Shown here one piece after another: positions 24,419 through 34,040 of a DNA stretch of 64,000 nt. The notes beneath the pieces were generated by a model. The model was not told the DNA's origin. It searched no databases and saw only the letters and a program-made list of their open reading frames with translations. Every line of letters begins with the position of its first letter. Position 1 is the stretch's first letter. The position numbers were made by a program, and so were the translations under genes. The DNA is taken from assembly GCA_964574325.1 (NCBI GenBank), contig CAZNMY010000020.1, positions 7,170 to 71,169 on the forward strand, read 5' to 3'. This DNA comes from CAMDPA01 sp964574325. GTDB lineage: Bacteria > Pseudomonadota > Alphaproteobacteria > Rhizobiales > Hyphomicrobiaceae.

Positions 24419-26830
24419 TCAATCGCCGCGTCCCTTCAGGATGCCCGTGAACCCCGTCACCATCAGTGACGTCAGGACGATACCCAGGATCGCTTCGATG
24501 ATCCCGAGCACGTAGAGCAAGCCGCCGATGGTGATCGCGACGGTCGGCGCTTTGTCCACGGTCTTGCCACCCGCCCCCTGACGCGGCGATGCCGCGCTGG
24601 CCGGCCACGGCAACGGCAGCTCCGCGAGCGGACCGAAGTCGATGTTCGGCCGCCAGTGATCCTCGTAGCCGAACGATACGAACGGCACGAACACGTCGAA
24701 CGAATAAGCCAGTGCATGAAACCCCGGATAGGTCTGCTGGAAGCGCTCGTCGCGATAGGCATCCTTGTTGCGGATCACGAACACGCTCTCGTCGAAGCAG
24801 CCGGCATCCGCGCACATCCGCTGCGCCCCCGCCCACACGCCCGCGAACATGACGACGACCGCCACCATCCACACGACCGTGCGCCAGGGGTTGTGGCCGT
24901 AGAGCGCGAACCAGTCGAGCAGCCGGTTCTGCCACCGCCCGCCGAACGTCATCGACGCGCTTCGCCGCTCTCGCCTCAGCCTTGCGATCTCGATCAGCCT
25001 GCTGTCGTCGACATAGCCTTGCCGCGCGAGCCGGTCGGCGAGCGCCACCCACGCCTGCGGCTTGAAGTGTCCCGCCCCGTCGGCCTCCGCCTGTCCGTCG
25101 AGCCACACGATCCGCCGCGCCGACACCCGATCGGTCCGCTTCATCTTCGGCGTGGCGTCCGCGATCCCGGATGGATTGGTGAGGTGATCGTAGACGAAGC
25201 CCTCGAGCACGATGTGGTCGATCTCGCGTCCGTCCTTGGACGTGGCGCGCTTGGCCGGTGGCGGCGTCCAAGCGTCGGCATGATCCTCGAAGCTGCCCGC
25301 GCGCGCCCGCGACAGATCGATGATACCGCGCGGCCGGTCGGCTGCACGCATCGGCATGACCAGACGATTGACCTCCGCATCGACGAGGCTGACGGCCGTC
25401 TCGTCGCCGTGCGCGGCGGCCTGCTCGAATGCGGGCGCCACCGGTTGTCCACCGCGCGCGATCGCAGCGCTCACGATCTGGCTCCCGCGCAGATCGAGCG
25501 CGCCATGCACGCGCGCCTGATCCAGCACGACAGCGCCATGAAGCTGGGCGCCACCCGTCAATTCGATGTCGCGCCGGAACAGCGCGCCCGAGGCGAGCAG
25601 TGCCGTCCCCGCCTCGACCTTCAGCGTCGCCCCCCGCAATCGCAACTGATTGCCGAACTCCGCCGCCGGGAAGCGCACGAGACCGTGCACCGTCGACCGG
25701 GAGAGGAAGCACCCACCGTGAATTCGCGCGCCATCGCCGCGGATCGCGATGTCCGTGCCGAACAGACGCGCCTCCGTCAGACGAAGCTGTCCTTCGACCC
25801 GCGCGCCGGGAATGGCGAACTGACCGATCAGTTTCGCCCGTGGCATCTCCCAGTTCCCGCCGACATGGATGACGTCGGCCGCGATCGCCGTCTCGCCGCC
25901 GTCGATCTCCACGCCGTCGGCATGGAACGTGTTGCCGACCTTGGCCCCTTCGAGCAGCAGCGAGCCGCGCAGCCGAGCCTTGTCGAGCACGATGCCGTGA
26001 CTGACTTCGAGGCCGCGCGCGTCGATCGCGGCGGGGTTTCCCTCGACCACGAACCCTTCGCCCGACAGCCGCCCCTGCAAGCGCGCGTTGACGAGCGAGA
26101 TCGCACCGGAAAATTGCGCGCCGGCCAGCAGCATGTCGCCGCCCAGACGCGCACTCTCCGCATTGAACGCGGTCCCGGCCCGCACGAGCAACAGCCCTTC
26201 CGCGTAGACGCCGGACTGCAGGTGCGCCCGCGGCAATGCGATTTCGCCGGACGCCTTCGCCCGCCGCAGGATCAACGGCCCCGTCACGCGAACGCCAGCG
26301 CCGAGCAGCGCGGCCTTGCCATCGCCGATCTCGGTCCCTTCCAGCGCCAGCGCACCGCCCACGTTCGCGCCGCGCACCAGCAGCGTTCCCTTGACGAGAC
26401 CGCCACCCAGGAACAGACCGTTGTCGAACTCGGTTCGATCCGCCACGATGTTGCCGAGCACCGTGCAGGAATGGATGCCGAGCCGGCGCAGGCGGCCGTC
26501 ACGGATCACGATCGCGCCCTTGTCGCCGCCCGCTTCGAACCGGGAGTGCCACACGAGAAACGGTTTCGACAGCGTCGCCCCCTCGAGGTCGAGGCAGCCC
26601 TGGATGATCACCTTGCTGAGTCGGAGGCCGCCCGGCGGCAATACCCAACCCGGCCGCGCTTCGAGCAGCAGGTCGCGCACGACGGCGGCGCGAACCGGAC
26701 GCCGCTTGAGGTCGGCATGCTCGCCCGCGACCGCAGCCCGGACGAGTTCCGCCTCCGCCTCGCTCAGCGTATCCGGCTCGCTCGGTTGAAGGGAAGCCAC
26801 CGCCCCCGTATCGGTCATGCCGTCTTCCAT
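24419..26830 (-). CDS. Beta-solenoid repeat protein with C-terminal transmembrane segments
   Basis: The product is 803 aa from ATG 26830 (ATG 26818 is an alternative, with GGAAG upstream). After a helical N-terminus, residues about 65-480 are a long run of imperfect short repeats of the kind LDLEGATL, VGGALALEGTEI, LRLRGATLKVEAG and GALDLRGSQI, with a hydrophobic residue every other position. This is the pattern of a right-handed beta-solenoid (pentapeptide- or bactofilin-like). The C-terminal part has a transmembrane helix at about 649-668, a Cys-containing loop, and a long hydrophobic pair at about 761-797. No named family was recognised. It is divergently arranged with the DUF3754 gene. 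Confidence 0.7.
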   Translation of the reverse strand: MEDGMTDTGAVASLQPSEPDTLSEAEAELVRAAVAGEHADLKRRPVRAAVVRDLLLEARPGWVLPPGGLRLSKVIIQGCLDLEGATLSKPFLVWHSRFEAGGDKGAIVIRDGRLRRLGIHSCTVLGNIVADRTEFDNGLFLGGGLVKGTLLVRGANVGGALALEGTEIGDGKAALLGAGVRVTGPLILRRAKASGEIALPRAHLQSGVYAEGLLLVRAGTAFNAESARLGGDMLLAGAQFSGAISLVNARLQGRLSGEGFVVEGNPAAIDARGLEVSHGIVLDKARLRGSLLLEGAKVGNTFHADGVEIDGGETAIAADVIHVGGNWEMPRAKLIGQFAIPGARVEGQLRLTEARLFGTDIAIRGDGARIHGGCFLSRSTVHGLVRFPAAEFGNQLRLRGATLKVEAGTALLASGALFRRDIELTGGAQLHGAVVLDQARVHGALDLRGSQIVSAAIARGGQPVAPAFEQAAAHGDETAVSLVDAEVNRLVMPMRAADRPRGIIDLSRARAGSFEDHADAWTPPPAKRATSKDGREIDHIVLEGFVYDHLTNPSGIADATPKMKRTDRVSARRIVWLDGQAEADGAGHFKPQAWVALADRLARQGYVDDSRLIEIARLRRERRSASMTFGGRWQNRLLDWFALYGHNPWRTVVWMVAVVVMFAGVWAGAQRMCADAGCFDESVFVIRNKDAYRDERFQQTYPGFHALAYSFDVFVPFVSFGYEDHWRPNIDFGPLAELPLPWPASAASPRQGAGGKTVDKAPTVAITIGGLLYVLGIIEAILGIVLTSLMVTGFTGILKGRGD

Positions 26831-27096
26831 GCGTCCACCCCTGCCCCGGCAGCCGTTACTGGCGCGCTGCCGCCGCAATTTCCTGATAGGCCCCAATACC
26901 GCCACTCTGCCATACAGCCTGGGGCAGCATCATGATAGCCACGGAGCCTTGCCGCCAGCTCGATGCCAAATTACTGATGAACCGGCAGATTCAGTTAATC
27001 GGAGCCGCCGGTCTAGCATTCCCGCCGGTTCCGGCCGATAGACCGTTCGCCCCAGCGTTCACGATCGAGCGCTTCCAACCAGGTGAGCTTCGCCAG

Positions 27097-28638
27097 ATGT
27101 CGACGACCACCACTTTCGACCAATCGAATTCCGGCCAATCTGCGAAGGACCAGACTTCCAACGATCAAGCACTTCCTGCCACCGCCAAAGCACGAACCAG
27201 CCTGTCCGCCAAGGGTAGCGCGGCTGTCGCGAGCGTCCTGGCTCTCACCGAGGACGACGACACCTCGCTCGCCGAAGGCGTGGCTTCCCAACCGCGCGGC
27301 GACGAACATTTCCTGCCCGTTACCCGCTCTGCGCTGGTCGACCGCCTGACCGCTCCCAACACCTGGCCCCCCGGCGTTGCACAGGACGCCCGACGCTTCT
27401 TCCGCTACCTCGATTACTGGCGTCAGCAACGCCATGCCACTGCACTGATGCATCTGGCGGAAGCCTACGAGGCCTTCAGCCCCGACAGCGACCTGTTCGT
27501 GACACGCACGTACACCGCCGCCGAGCGCGCCCAGATGATGGCCGACGTGGTGTCCGGCGTGACCCGGCTCATTTCCGCGGCGAACTACATCCTCGTACCG
27601 CGCGCCAAGGTCGCCGATGCCATCCTGTCCAAGGAGAGCCATTACGGCCTCGACCTGAAAGTCGACTTCGAGGCCTTCGAGGAGCTGATCGTCGCCTACC
27701 GCGGTGAATCCGTCACCCGCGCCCAGCGCCGCAAGATCTCGCGCTTCTTCCGCCGCGAGGAGTTCGACGTGCCGATCTATCGGCGCATGATCCTGATGTT
27801 CAAGTTGAAGACCACCGAACAGCACGTCGAGGATGTGATCCGCACGACCAGCGTATCGCGCAAGGAAGCCGAGAAGCTCGTCCGCAAGTCGCGCGATCAC
27901 ATTTCCGATCAGATCAAGCCCGACAACATCTACATCAAGATCTTCAAGAACATCCCGAAGTCCGACGTCGAAATGGTGTTCCCGAACACCGAGGTCAAGT
28001 TCCGGTTGAAGGACAAGCTGTGGCTCGGCGTCACCGGCGGCGGCGCACTCGGCGCCGGCGTGTTCGGCGCGGCCGGCAAGCTTGCGCTGGCCTTTTCCAA
28101 CCCGATCACGGCTGCCGGCGCGGTCGGCGGCATCGGCATGGTGTTGTTCCGCCAGGTCATGAACGTGATGAACCAGAAGCAGCGTTACATGCAGGTGATG
28201 GCCCAGAACCTCTATTTCCATTCGATGGCCGACAACCGCGGCGCGATCACGAAGCTCGCCGACCGTGCCGCCGAGGAAGACTTCAAGGAGGAGGTGCTGC
28301 TCTACAGCGTGCTGGCCAAGGAGAAGGTGAACCGCACCGAGCTGGCCGAGGTCGACAGCGCAATCCAGGCCTACATCGAGCGCACTTTTGGATTGCAGGT
28401 CGACTTCGAGATCGCCGACGCCCTCGAACGCCTGCTGGCCGACGGCATCGTGCGCGAGGACGCCGCTGGTAACCTGACGGCGCTGTCTCCGAAGGAAGCC
28501 GCCGACCATATCGACCAGATGTGGGATCGTGTCCTCGATCAACTTCCGATCGCCGACCATGCCGCCGGCAACGAAATCGAACGCCCTTCCAACGGCGGCG
28601 CCAATGGCCCACTGAACGGCAAGACCTCGGGGATCTGA
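27097..28638 (+). CDS. DUF3754-family membrane protein (TMEM143-like)
   Basis: The start was moved to ATG 27097 (weak AGGTGAG upstream), giving 513 aa. The N-terminal 65 residues are Ser/Thr-rich and probably disordered. The core has the DUF3754 hallmark DNIYIKIFKNIPKSDVEMVF (276-295) followed by FPNTEVKFRLKDKL. A Gly/Ala-rich hydrophobic hairpin (about 309-352) and a helical C-terminal domain follow. The family is shared with mitochondrial TMEM143 and is uncharacterised in bacteria. prmA starts immediately at its stop codon (TGAGTG), indicating translational coupling. Confidence 0.82.
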   Translation: MSTTTTFDQSNSGQSAKDQTSNDQALPATAKARTSLSAKGSAAVASVLALTEDDDTSLAEGVASQPRGDEHFLPVTRSALVDRLTAPNTWPPGVAQDARRFFRYLDYWRQQRHATALMHLAEAYEAFSPDSDLFVTRTYTAAERAQMMADVVSGVTRLISAANYILVPRAKVADAILSKESHYGLDLKVDFEAFEELIVAYRGESVTRAQRRKISRFFRREEFDVPIYRRMILMFKLKTTEQHVEDVIRTTSVSRKEAEKLVRKSRDHISDQIKPDNIYIKIFKNIPKSDVEMVFPNTEVKFRLKDKLWLGVTGGGALGAGVFGAAGKLALAFSNPITAAGAVGGIGMVLFRQVMNVMNQKQRYMQVMAQNLYFHSMADNRGAITKLADRAAEEDFKEEVLLYSVLAKEKVNRTELAEVDSAIQAYIERTFGLQVDFEIADALERLLADGIVREDAAGNLTALSPKEAADHIDQMWDRVLDQLPIADHAAGNEIERPSNGGANGPLNGKTSGI

Positions 28639-29565
28639 GTGACAGCGATCGACATCGGAATTGACGCTGGCGCCTGCCGCCACAAACTCGTGCTCGACAC
28701 CACCGATCGCAGCCACGCGCTGCAGACGGCATCCGCTTTAGCCGAACTGCTCGAACCGCCCGCCGACGCCGTTTCCATCTTCGAGGTCCCCGGCGACGAT
28801 ACCGGCGCGCCCCCCGAAGGCTGGCGCATCGACGCCTACTACATCGAGCGTCCAGACGCCGACGCCATCGCCGATGCCATCGCCGGCCTGCTCGGAACGG
28901 ATCGGCCCCGCCTCGTGCTGGAAACCGTGCCAGACGAGAACTGGGTGACGCTGTCGCAGGCAGCCCTTCCGCCCGTCGTCGCCGGACGCTTCACCGTCCA
29001 CGGCAGCCACGACCGCGACCGCGTCCCCCGCGGCCCCTGGTCGATCCTGATCGATGCCGCCGAAGCCTTCGGCACCGCCCATCACGCGACGACGCTCGGC
29101 TGCCTGATGGCGGTCGATCGCTTGGCCGGCAAGCGCACCTACCGGCGCGTGCTGGATCTCGGCTGCGGCACCGGCGTGCTCGCCATCGCCGCCCGCCGCA
29201 CGATGCCGCGTGCACGCATCGTCGCGAGCGACATCGATCCCATCGCGGTGCGAGTCGCCGCCACCAACGCCCGCTCCAACGGCGTCACCACGATCGAGAC
29301 GCTGACCGTCAACGGCATCCCGCGCAGCATCGATACGGGTGTCGCGACCTACGATCTCCTGATCGCGAACATACTGGCGCGGCCCCTCGTGCGGCTGGCG
29401 CCGGCGATCTCACGCAGCGTCGCCCCGGGCGGAACGCTCGTGCTGTCGGGCCTGCTCAACCCGCAAGCCCGCGAAGTCCAATGTGCATACCTCGCACGCG
29501 GCTTCTCACTCACTCGCCACGACCGCATCGCCGGCTGGTCGACGCTGACCCTGGTCAAGCGTTAG
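28639..29565 (+). CDS. prmA: Ribosomal protein L11 methyltransferase
   Basis: PrmA trimethylates ribosomal protein L11. The 308-aa product starts at GTG 28639, directly abutting the upstream stop. It has the small N-terminal substrate domain and a class I SAM-dependent fold: VLDLGCGTGVLAIAA (SAM loop), ASDIDPIAVRVAATNARSNG, and the post-motif TYDLLIANILARPLVRLAP, diagnostic of PrmA. GTLVLSGLL follows. Coupling to a DUF3754 gene is unusual context. Confidence 0.94.
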   Translation: MTAIDIGIDAGACRHKLVLDTTDRSHALQTASALAELLEPPADAVSIFEVPGDDTGAPPEGWRIDAYYIERPDADAIADAIAGLLGTDRPRLVLETVPDENWVTLSQAALPPVVAGRFTVHGSHDRDRVPRGPWSILIDAAEAFGTAHHATTLGCLMAVDRLAGKRTYRRVLDLGCGTGVLAIAARRTMPRARIVASDIDPIAVRVAATNARSNGVTTIETLTVNGIPRSIDTGVATYDLLIANILARPLVRLAPAISRSVAPGGTLVLSGLLNPQAREVQCAYLARGFSLTRHDRIAGWSTLTLVKR

Positions 29566-29674
29566 CTGAGTTCGCACCGGCGGCCGCGCAGTTTGGCCGC
29601 CAGTGAGGCACCGCAACGGCCCGCCCTTGCGGGACGAGGCCGCGACCGCGGCCGGGCCCAGTGCGCCGTAATAC

Positions 29675-29956
29675 TCAAAATGGCAACGCTTCCCGCGTCA
29701 CGTCCTTTTCGGTCCAGCCGAGCGGCACGAACACGTCGCCGCGGCGCAGGCGATGGATCTCGTCGTGCGCAAGCCCGATATCGGACAACTCGCGATCGGT
29801 GAGTGCCTCGATCTCGCGCAGCGAACGGCGCAGCTTCATCGCCTCCTGGAACTTGGCGTCGAGGTGCTGGAAAACCGTGGCGATCCGGCTGCCGATCGAC
29901 AAGCCGACATCGTTCGTCCCCACCGAGGTGGGGAGCGTATTCAGTTGTATGCTCAT
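29675..29956 (-). CDS. DUF1127-type small protein
   Basis: The product is 93 aa. The DUF1127 core is REIEALTDRELSDIGLAHDE with IHRLRRGDVFVPLG after it, preceded by a helical segment (FQHLDAKFQEAMKLRR). DUF1127 proteins are small basic alphaproteobacterial proteins, some involved in RNA-related or stress and phosphate responses. The ribosome site is weak. It converges with prmA and is divergent from the aminopeptidase gene. Confidence 0.85.
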   Translation of the reverse strand: MSIQLNTLPTSVGTNDVGLSIGSRIATVFQHLDAKFQEAMKLRRSLREIEALTDRELSDIGLAHDEIHRLRRGDVFVPLGWTEKDVTREALPF

Positions 29957-30169
29957 GGTGATCCCGGGATTGATTGTTTCTCGACCGGACTACGTCGCCC
30001 CGAAGCGATGCGTGCCCGTGCAGCATAGATACGCCCTTCTTCGCATATGCGGTAGGTGGGATGCTGCATCGCAACATGACGAGCTATGCGTTTGCAGCAG
30101 TTGTTGACGCCGCCTCTGCCCCCCACGCCGGCCGATTGCATGCCCAGCGTGGTTCGCTAAAGTCCCACC

Positions 30170-31993
30170 ATGTTCCAAACCTTCGACGCCCCCGCCGCAG
30201 GCTCCAACGCCGGCGAACACACCAATCGCGTAAAACTGCTCCGCACCGAGATCGCCAACCGCGACCTCGACGCCTTCCTCGTGCCCCGCGCCGACGAGCA
30301 CCAGGGCGAATACGTCCCCCGCTCGGCCGAGCGGCTGCGCTTCATCACCGGCTTCACGGGAAGCGCCGGGATGGCCGCCATCGGCCGCCGCGCGGCATGC
30401 CTGTTCGTGGATGGCCGCTACACCATACAATCCGCCACCGAGGTGGATACGTCCGTCTTCGCGATCCGTCAGGTGCCCGAGCAGAAGCTCTCGGATTGGC
30501 TGGTCGAAACGCTGCCGGCGCGGGGCAAGATCGGCTTCGATCCGTGGCTGCATACGCTGGCCGAGATCGAACGGCTGACGCTGGCCGTCGCAAAGCGCCA
30601 ACTCACGCTGAAAGCCGTTCCAACGAACCTCGTCGATCGCGTATGGGGCAAGGAGCGCCCGCCGGTCCCCGCCGCACCCGTCATCGTGCAGCCGTTGAGC
30701 AATGCCGGCGTCTCCGCCGCGGACAAGCTCGCCGATCTGCAGAAGCGGCTGAAGGACGACAACCAGGACGCCGTCGTCCTCACCCTGCCGGATTCGATCT
30801 GCTGGCTGTTCAACATCCGCGGCGCCGACGTCGCGCACAATCCCGTGACGCTCGCCTTCGCCATCGTGCCCGCGAAAGGCAAGGCCGAGCTGTTCATCGC
30901 TCCCGAGAAGATCACGCCCGCGGTCGCCCAGCATCTGTCCACGATCGCACGCACGCATCCGCCGAAAGAACTGATGCCGAGGTTGAAGGCGCTTCGCACG
31001 GCCGGCCGCAAAGTCCGGCTCGATCCCGAAACCGCCGCCTTCGCCATTGCGCGCGCGCTCGGCAAATCCAGCATCGTGCGCGGCCGCGATCCCTGCATCG
31101 AGCCGAAGGCACGCAAATGCGCCGCCGAGATCAAGGGTGCCCGCGCCGCACACCTGCGCGACGGTGCGGCCATGGTCCGCTATCTCGCATGGCTCGACGC
31201 CAATGCTCCCTCGGGCCGCATCGACGAGATCGAAGCCGTCCGCCAGCTCGAAACCTGCCGCCGCGAGACTGACGCACTCCGCGACATCTCCTTCGACACG
31301 ATTTCCGGCAGCGGCCCCAACGGCGCGATCGTCCATTACCGCGTCACCGAAGCGACCACGCGTCTGCTGAAACCCGGCGAACTTTTCCTGATCGACTCCG
31401 GCGCGCAATACGCCGACGGCACCACCGACATCACCCGCACCGTCGCCATCGGCGAACCCACAAAGGAAATGCGCCAGCGCTACACCGCCGTCCTCAAGGG
31501 ACACATCGCCGTCTCCAGCGCGCGCTTTCCTGCCGGCACCCGCGGCGTCGAACTCGACGCGTTTGCCCGCCGCGCATTGTGGGATCTCGGCCTCGACTAC
31601 GACCACGGCACCGGCCACGGCGTCGGCAGCTATCTCAGCGTACACGAAGGCCCCGCTTCGATATCCAAGCGCGGCATGGTCGCGCTCGAACCAGGCATGA
31701 TCCTGTCGAACGAGCCCGGCTACTACAAAGCCAAAGCCTACGGCATCCGCATCGAGAATCTCGTGCTCGTCGAAAGCGCCAAAGTCCCGCCCGGCGGCGA
31801 GCGCGCGATGCTCTCGTTCGAGACGCTCACCCTCGCCCCCTACGACCGCCGCCTGATCGACGTCGCAGCCCTCACGCCGGACGACCGCCGCTGGATCGAC
31901 ACCTACCACGCCCGCGTCGCCGCCGAGATCGGCGCACAAATCACCGACTCCGCAACGCGCGCCTGGCTCAAAGCCGCGACCGCGGCGCTTTGA
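30170..31993 (+). CDS. pepP: Aminopeptidase P family protein (Xaa-Pro aminopeptidase, M24B)
   Basis: Metalloaminopeptidase removing N-terminal residues before proline. The 607-aa product has two N-terminal creatinase-like domains (to about 310), a pita-bread catalytic domain and a C-terminal domain (about 560-607). All five metal ligands are present: Asp409 (FLIDSGAQY), Asp420 (GTTDITRT), His483 (GTGHGVGSYLSVHEGP), Glu515 (LSNEPGYY) and Glu551 (FETLTL). The three-domain length matches the long cytosolic AMPP (XPNPEP1-like) form, so the E. coli symbol is approximate. Confidence 0.92.
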   Translation: MFQTFDAPAAGSNAGEHTNRVKLLRTEIANRDLDAFLVPRADEHQGEYVPRSAERLRFITGFTGSAGMAAIGRRAACLFVDGRYTIQSATEVDTSVFAIRQVPEQKLSDWLVETLPARGKIGFDPWLHTLAEIERLTLAVAKRQLTLKAVPTNLVDRVWGKERPPVPAAPVIVQPLSNAGVSAADKLADLQKRLKDDNQDAVVLTLPDSICWLFNIRGADVAHNPVTLAFAIVPAKGKAELFIAPEKITPAVAQHLSTIARTHPPKELMPRLKALRTAGRKVRLDPETAAFAIARALGKSSIVRGRDPCIEPKARKCAAEIKGARAAHLRDGAAMVRYLAWLDANAPSGRIDEIEAVRQLETCRRETDALRDISFDTISGSGPNGAIVHYRVTEATTRLLKPGELFLIDSGAQYADGTTDITRTVAIGEPTKEMRQRYTAVLKGHIAVSSARFPAGTRGVELDAFARRALWDLGLDYDHGTGHGVGSYLSVHEGPASISKRGMVALEPGMILSNEPGYYKAKAYGIRIENLVLVESAKVPPGGERAMLSFETLTLAPYDRRLIDVAALTPDDRRWIDTYHARVAAEIGAQITDSATRAWLKAATAAL

Positions 31994-32027
31994 GTGGCTG
32001 ATTGCCCCTCCTGTAACCTCGCCGCAC

Positions 32028-32128
32028 GCGGCCCCCTCCCCCTCGATGGGGGAGGTCGACGCCGGCACGAATTTTCGCATCTTCGCGAAAATTCGTTCGC
32101 CGCGTCGGGTGGGGGTGATGCCGCAGCG
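32028..32128. repeat. GC-rich dispersed repeat with internal hairpin
   Basis: The stretch begins with CCCCTCCCCCTC and pairs with GGGGGAGG, then GTCGACGCCGGC. A perfect 10-bp hairpin follows: GAATTTTCGC (32069-32078), loop ATCTTC, GCGAAAATTC (32085-32094). It ends with a GGTGGGGGTGATGCC-like tail. Related CTCCCCC...GGGGGAG elements lie at 40156-40280 and 46829-46878. It fills most of the 258-bp gap between pepP and the GMC gene. Confidence 0.65.
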
Positions 32129-32251
32129 CGCCCGCGAGAAAGATCACCCCGCTCCCACATCGCGGCAATCCAACGCGAATCCGTCTCTTGCCCGACGGCG
32201 CAGCGTGCCCTCAAATGCGGCGACACGCACACCCATAGGAAACGCCCCGAC

Positions 32252-33892
32252 ATGCCGCGCGCCAAATCCTTCGACTACATCATTGTCGGCGCGGGTTCGG
32301 CCGGCTGCACGCTCGCGTACCGGCTCACCGAAGACCCGAACATCGAAGTCCTTCTGCTCGAAGCAGGCGGCTGGGACCGCGATCCCTGGATCCACATCCC
32401 CCTCGGCTGGGGCCGCATTCTCCAGCGCCGCCTGCACGACTGGATGTACTTCGCCGAACCCTCCCCGACGATGGACAACCGCCGCATCGAATGCGCGCGC
32501 GGCAAGGTCGTCGGCGGCTGCTCGTCGATCAACGCGATGGCCTACTACCACGGCCACCCCGCCGACTACGACCGCTGGGCCGCCACGGGCCTGCCCGATT
32601 GGTCCTTCCGCCACGTCCTGCCGTACTTCAAGCGCGCCGAGAACTGGGAAGGCGGAGAGACCGCCTATCGCGGCGTGGGCGGCCCGTTGCAGACGCAGTA
32701 TTCGAGCTTCCAGGACCCCATCATCGACAAGTTCCTCGCCGCTGCCCGCGCCAAGGGCTACGGCTGGACCGACGATTACAACAGCGAGAACACCGACGGT
32801 TTCGCGCGCATCCAGACGACGATGGTCGACGGCCGCCGCGGCAGCACCGCCACCACCTATCTCAAGGCCGCGCGCCGCCGCCCCAACCTTACCGTCGAAA
32901 CCGACGCCTTCGCGACGTCGATCATGACGGGCGGCAATCGCGCGCAAGGCATCGCCTATACGCAAGCCGGCGAAAGCCACGAAGTCCACGCCGAACGCGA
33001 GGTGATCCTCGCCGGTGGTGCGATCAACTCGCCCCACCTGCTGATGCTCTCCGGCATCGGCGATCCCGCCCACCTCGGCAAACACGGCATCGCCACGCGC
33101 GTGCCCCTGAAGGGCGTCGGCCAGAACCTCTACGACCACACCTCAGCCGCGATCTTCTTCAAGCGCAAGGGCCCGTCGAGCCCGTTCCGCGACATGATGC
33201 GCCTCGACCGCGCGGGCCTCGCCGTCACGCGCGCGTACCTCACCGGCAAAGGCTTCGCGACCGATCTGCCGTTCGGCATCACCGGCTTCGTCAAGTCGCG
33301 CCCCGAGGAGCCGATCCCCGATCTGCAGATGCTGTTCTGGATGGGCGCATCGCAGGAAGCCAAGCCCTACATGCCTTTTACGAAGCCGTTCGAAGACCGC
33401 TTCAACGTCCGCATCATGCCGATGCGCCCGACAAGCACCGGCCGCCTGGAACTCGCCTCGGCCGATCCCGCCAAGCACATCCTGATCCATCAGGGCTTCT
33501 TCGAGAGCGACGAGGAATGGCGGCAGATGCTGACCGGCCTGCGCATGGCGCGCGATCTCGTCGCCCAATCCGAAATGGCTGACGTGGCCGGTGCGGAAGT
33601 CATGCCTGGTGCTGCCAAAGTCTCCGACGAAGACCTCAAGGCCCACGTGCGCCAGACCATGATCACCGTGCATCATCCCGTCGGCACCGCGAAGATGGGA
33701 CCGGCTTCCGATCCCCTCGCCGTCGTCGATGGCGAACTGCGCGTGCACGGCCTCGAAGGCCTCCGCGTCGTCGATGCGTCAGTCATGCCCGACCTGATCG
33801 GCGGCGCCACCAATGCCCCCGTCATCATGATCGCCGAGAAAGCCGCCGACATGATCCTCGGCCGCAAGCCGCTGCCAGCGGCGGCTCTGTAG
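32252..33892 (+). CDS. GMC-family FAD oxidoreductase (choline dehydrogenase-like)
   Basis: The product is 546 aa from ATG 32252; the longer reading frame upstream runs through repeat sequence and was rejected. GMC features are YIIVGAGSAGCTLAYRLTED (FAD dinucleotide fold), the first PROSITE signature region GKVVGGCSSINAMAYYHGH, EVILAGGAINSPHLLMLSGI (second signature), and the catalytic His region MITVHHPVGTAKMG, with VVDASVMPDLIGGATNAPVI. It oxidises an alcohol, with the substrate unknown. No betaine genes are nearby. Confidence 0.92.
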   Translation: MPRAKSFDYIIVGAGSAGCTLAYRLTEDPNIEVLLLEAGGWDRDPWIHIPLGWGRILQRRLHDWMYFAEPSPTMDNRRIECARGKVVGGCSSINAMAYYHGHPADYDRWAATGLPDWSFRHVLPYFKRAENWEGGETAYRGVGGPLQTQYSSFQDPIIDKFLAAARAKGYGWTDDYNSENTDGFARIQTTMVDGRRGSTATTYLKAARRRPNLTVETDAFATSIMTGGNRAQGIAYTQAGESHEVHAEREVILAGGAINSPHLLMLSGIGDPAHLGKHGIATRVPLKGVGQNLYDHTSAAIFFKRKGPSSPFRDMMRLDRAGLAVTRAYLTGKGFATDLPFGITGFVKSRPEEPIPDLQMLFWMGASQEAKPYMPFTKPFEDRFNVRIMPMRPTSTGRLELASADPAKHILIHQGFFESDEEWRQMLTGLRMARDLVAQSEMADVAGAEVMPGAAKVSDEDLKAHVRQTMITVHHPVGTAKMGPASDPLAVVDGELRVHGLEGLRVVDASVMPDLIGGATNAPVIMIAEKAADMILGRKPLPAAAL

Positions 33893-34040
33893 CAGCCCGC
33901 AATCTCTTCGAGGCAATTAGGGAAAAGCAGTGGGAACTCGCGGCATCGGACGTGCCGCGCGAGTGGTCCCTTGCGCGCCGCCGGTGCTACATTTCATTGC
34001 GATGATTGAATCACGGGCTATTCCGATCGGGAGATTACAA

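Noticed and set aside
24656..26935. 759-codon plus-strand frame opposite the solenoid protein gene
   Set aside because: It is the antisense of a repetitive GC-rich gene, with Arg/His/Pro-biased sequence and no family features.
29990..32080. 696-codon minus-strand frame opposite pepP
   Set aside because: pepP has all five metal ligands on the plus strand; the antisense frame is a by-product of codon bias.
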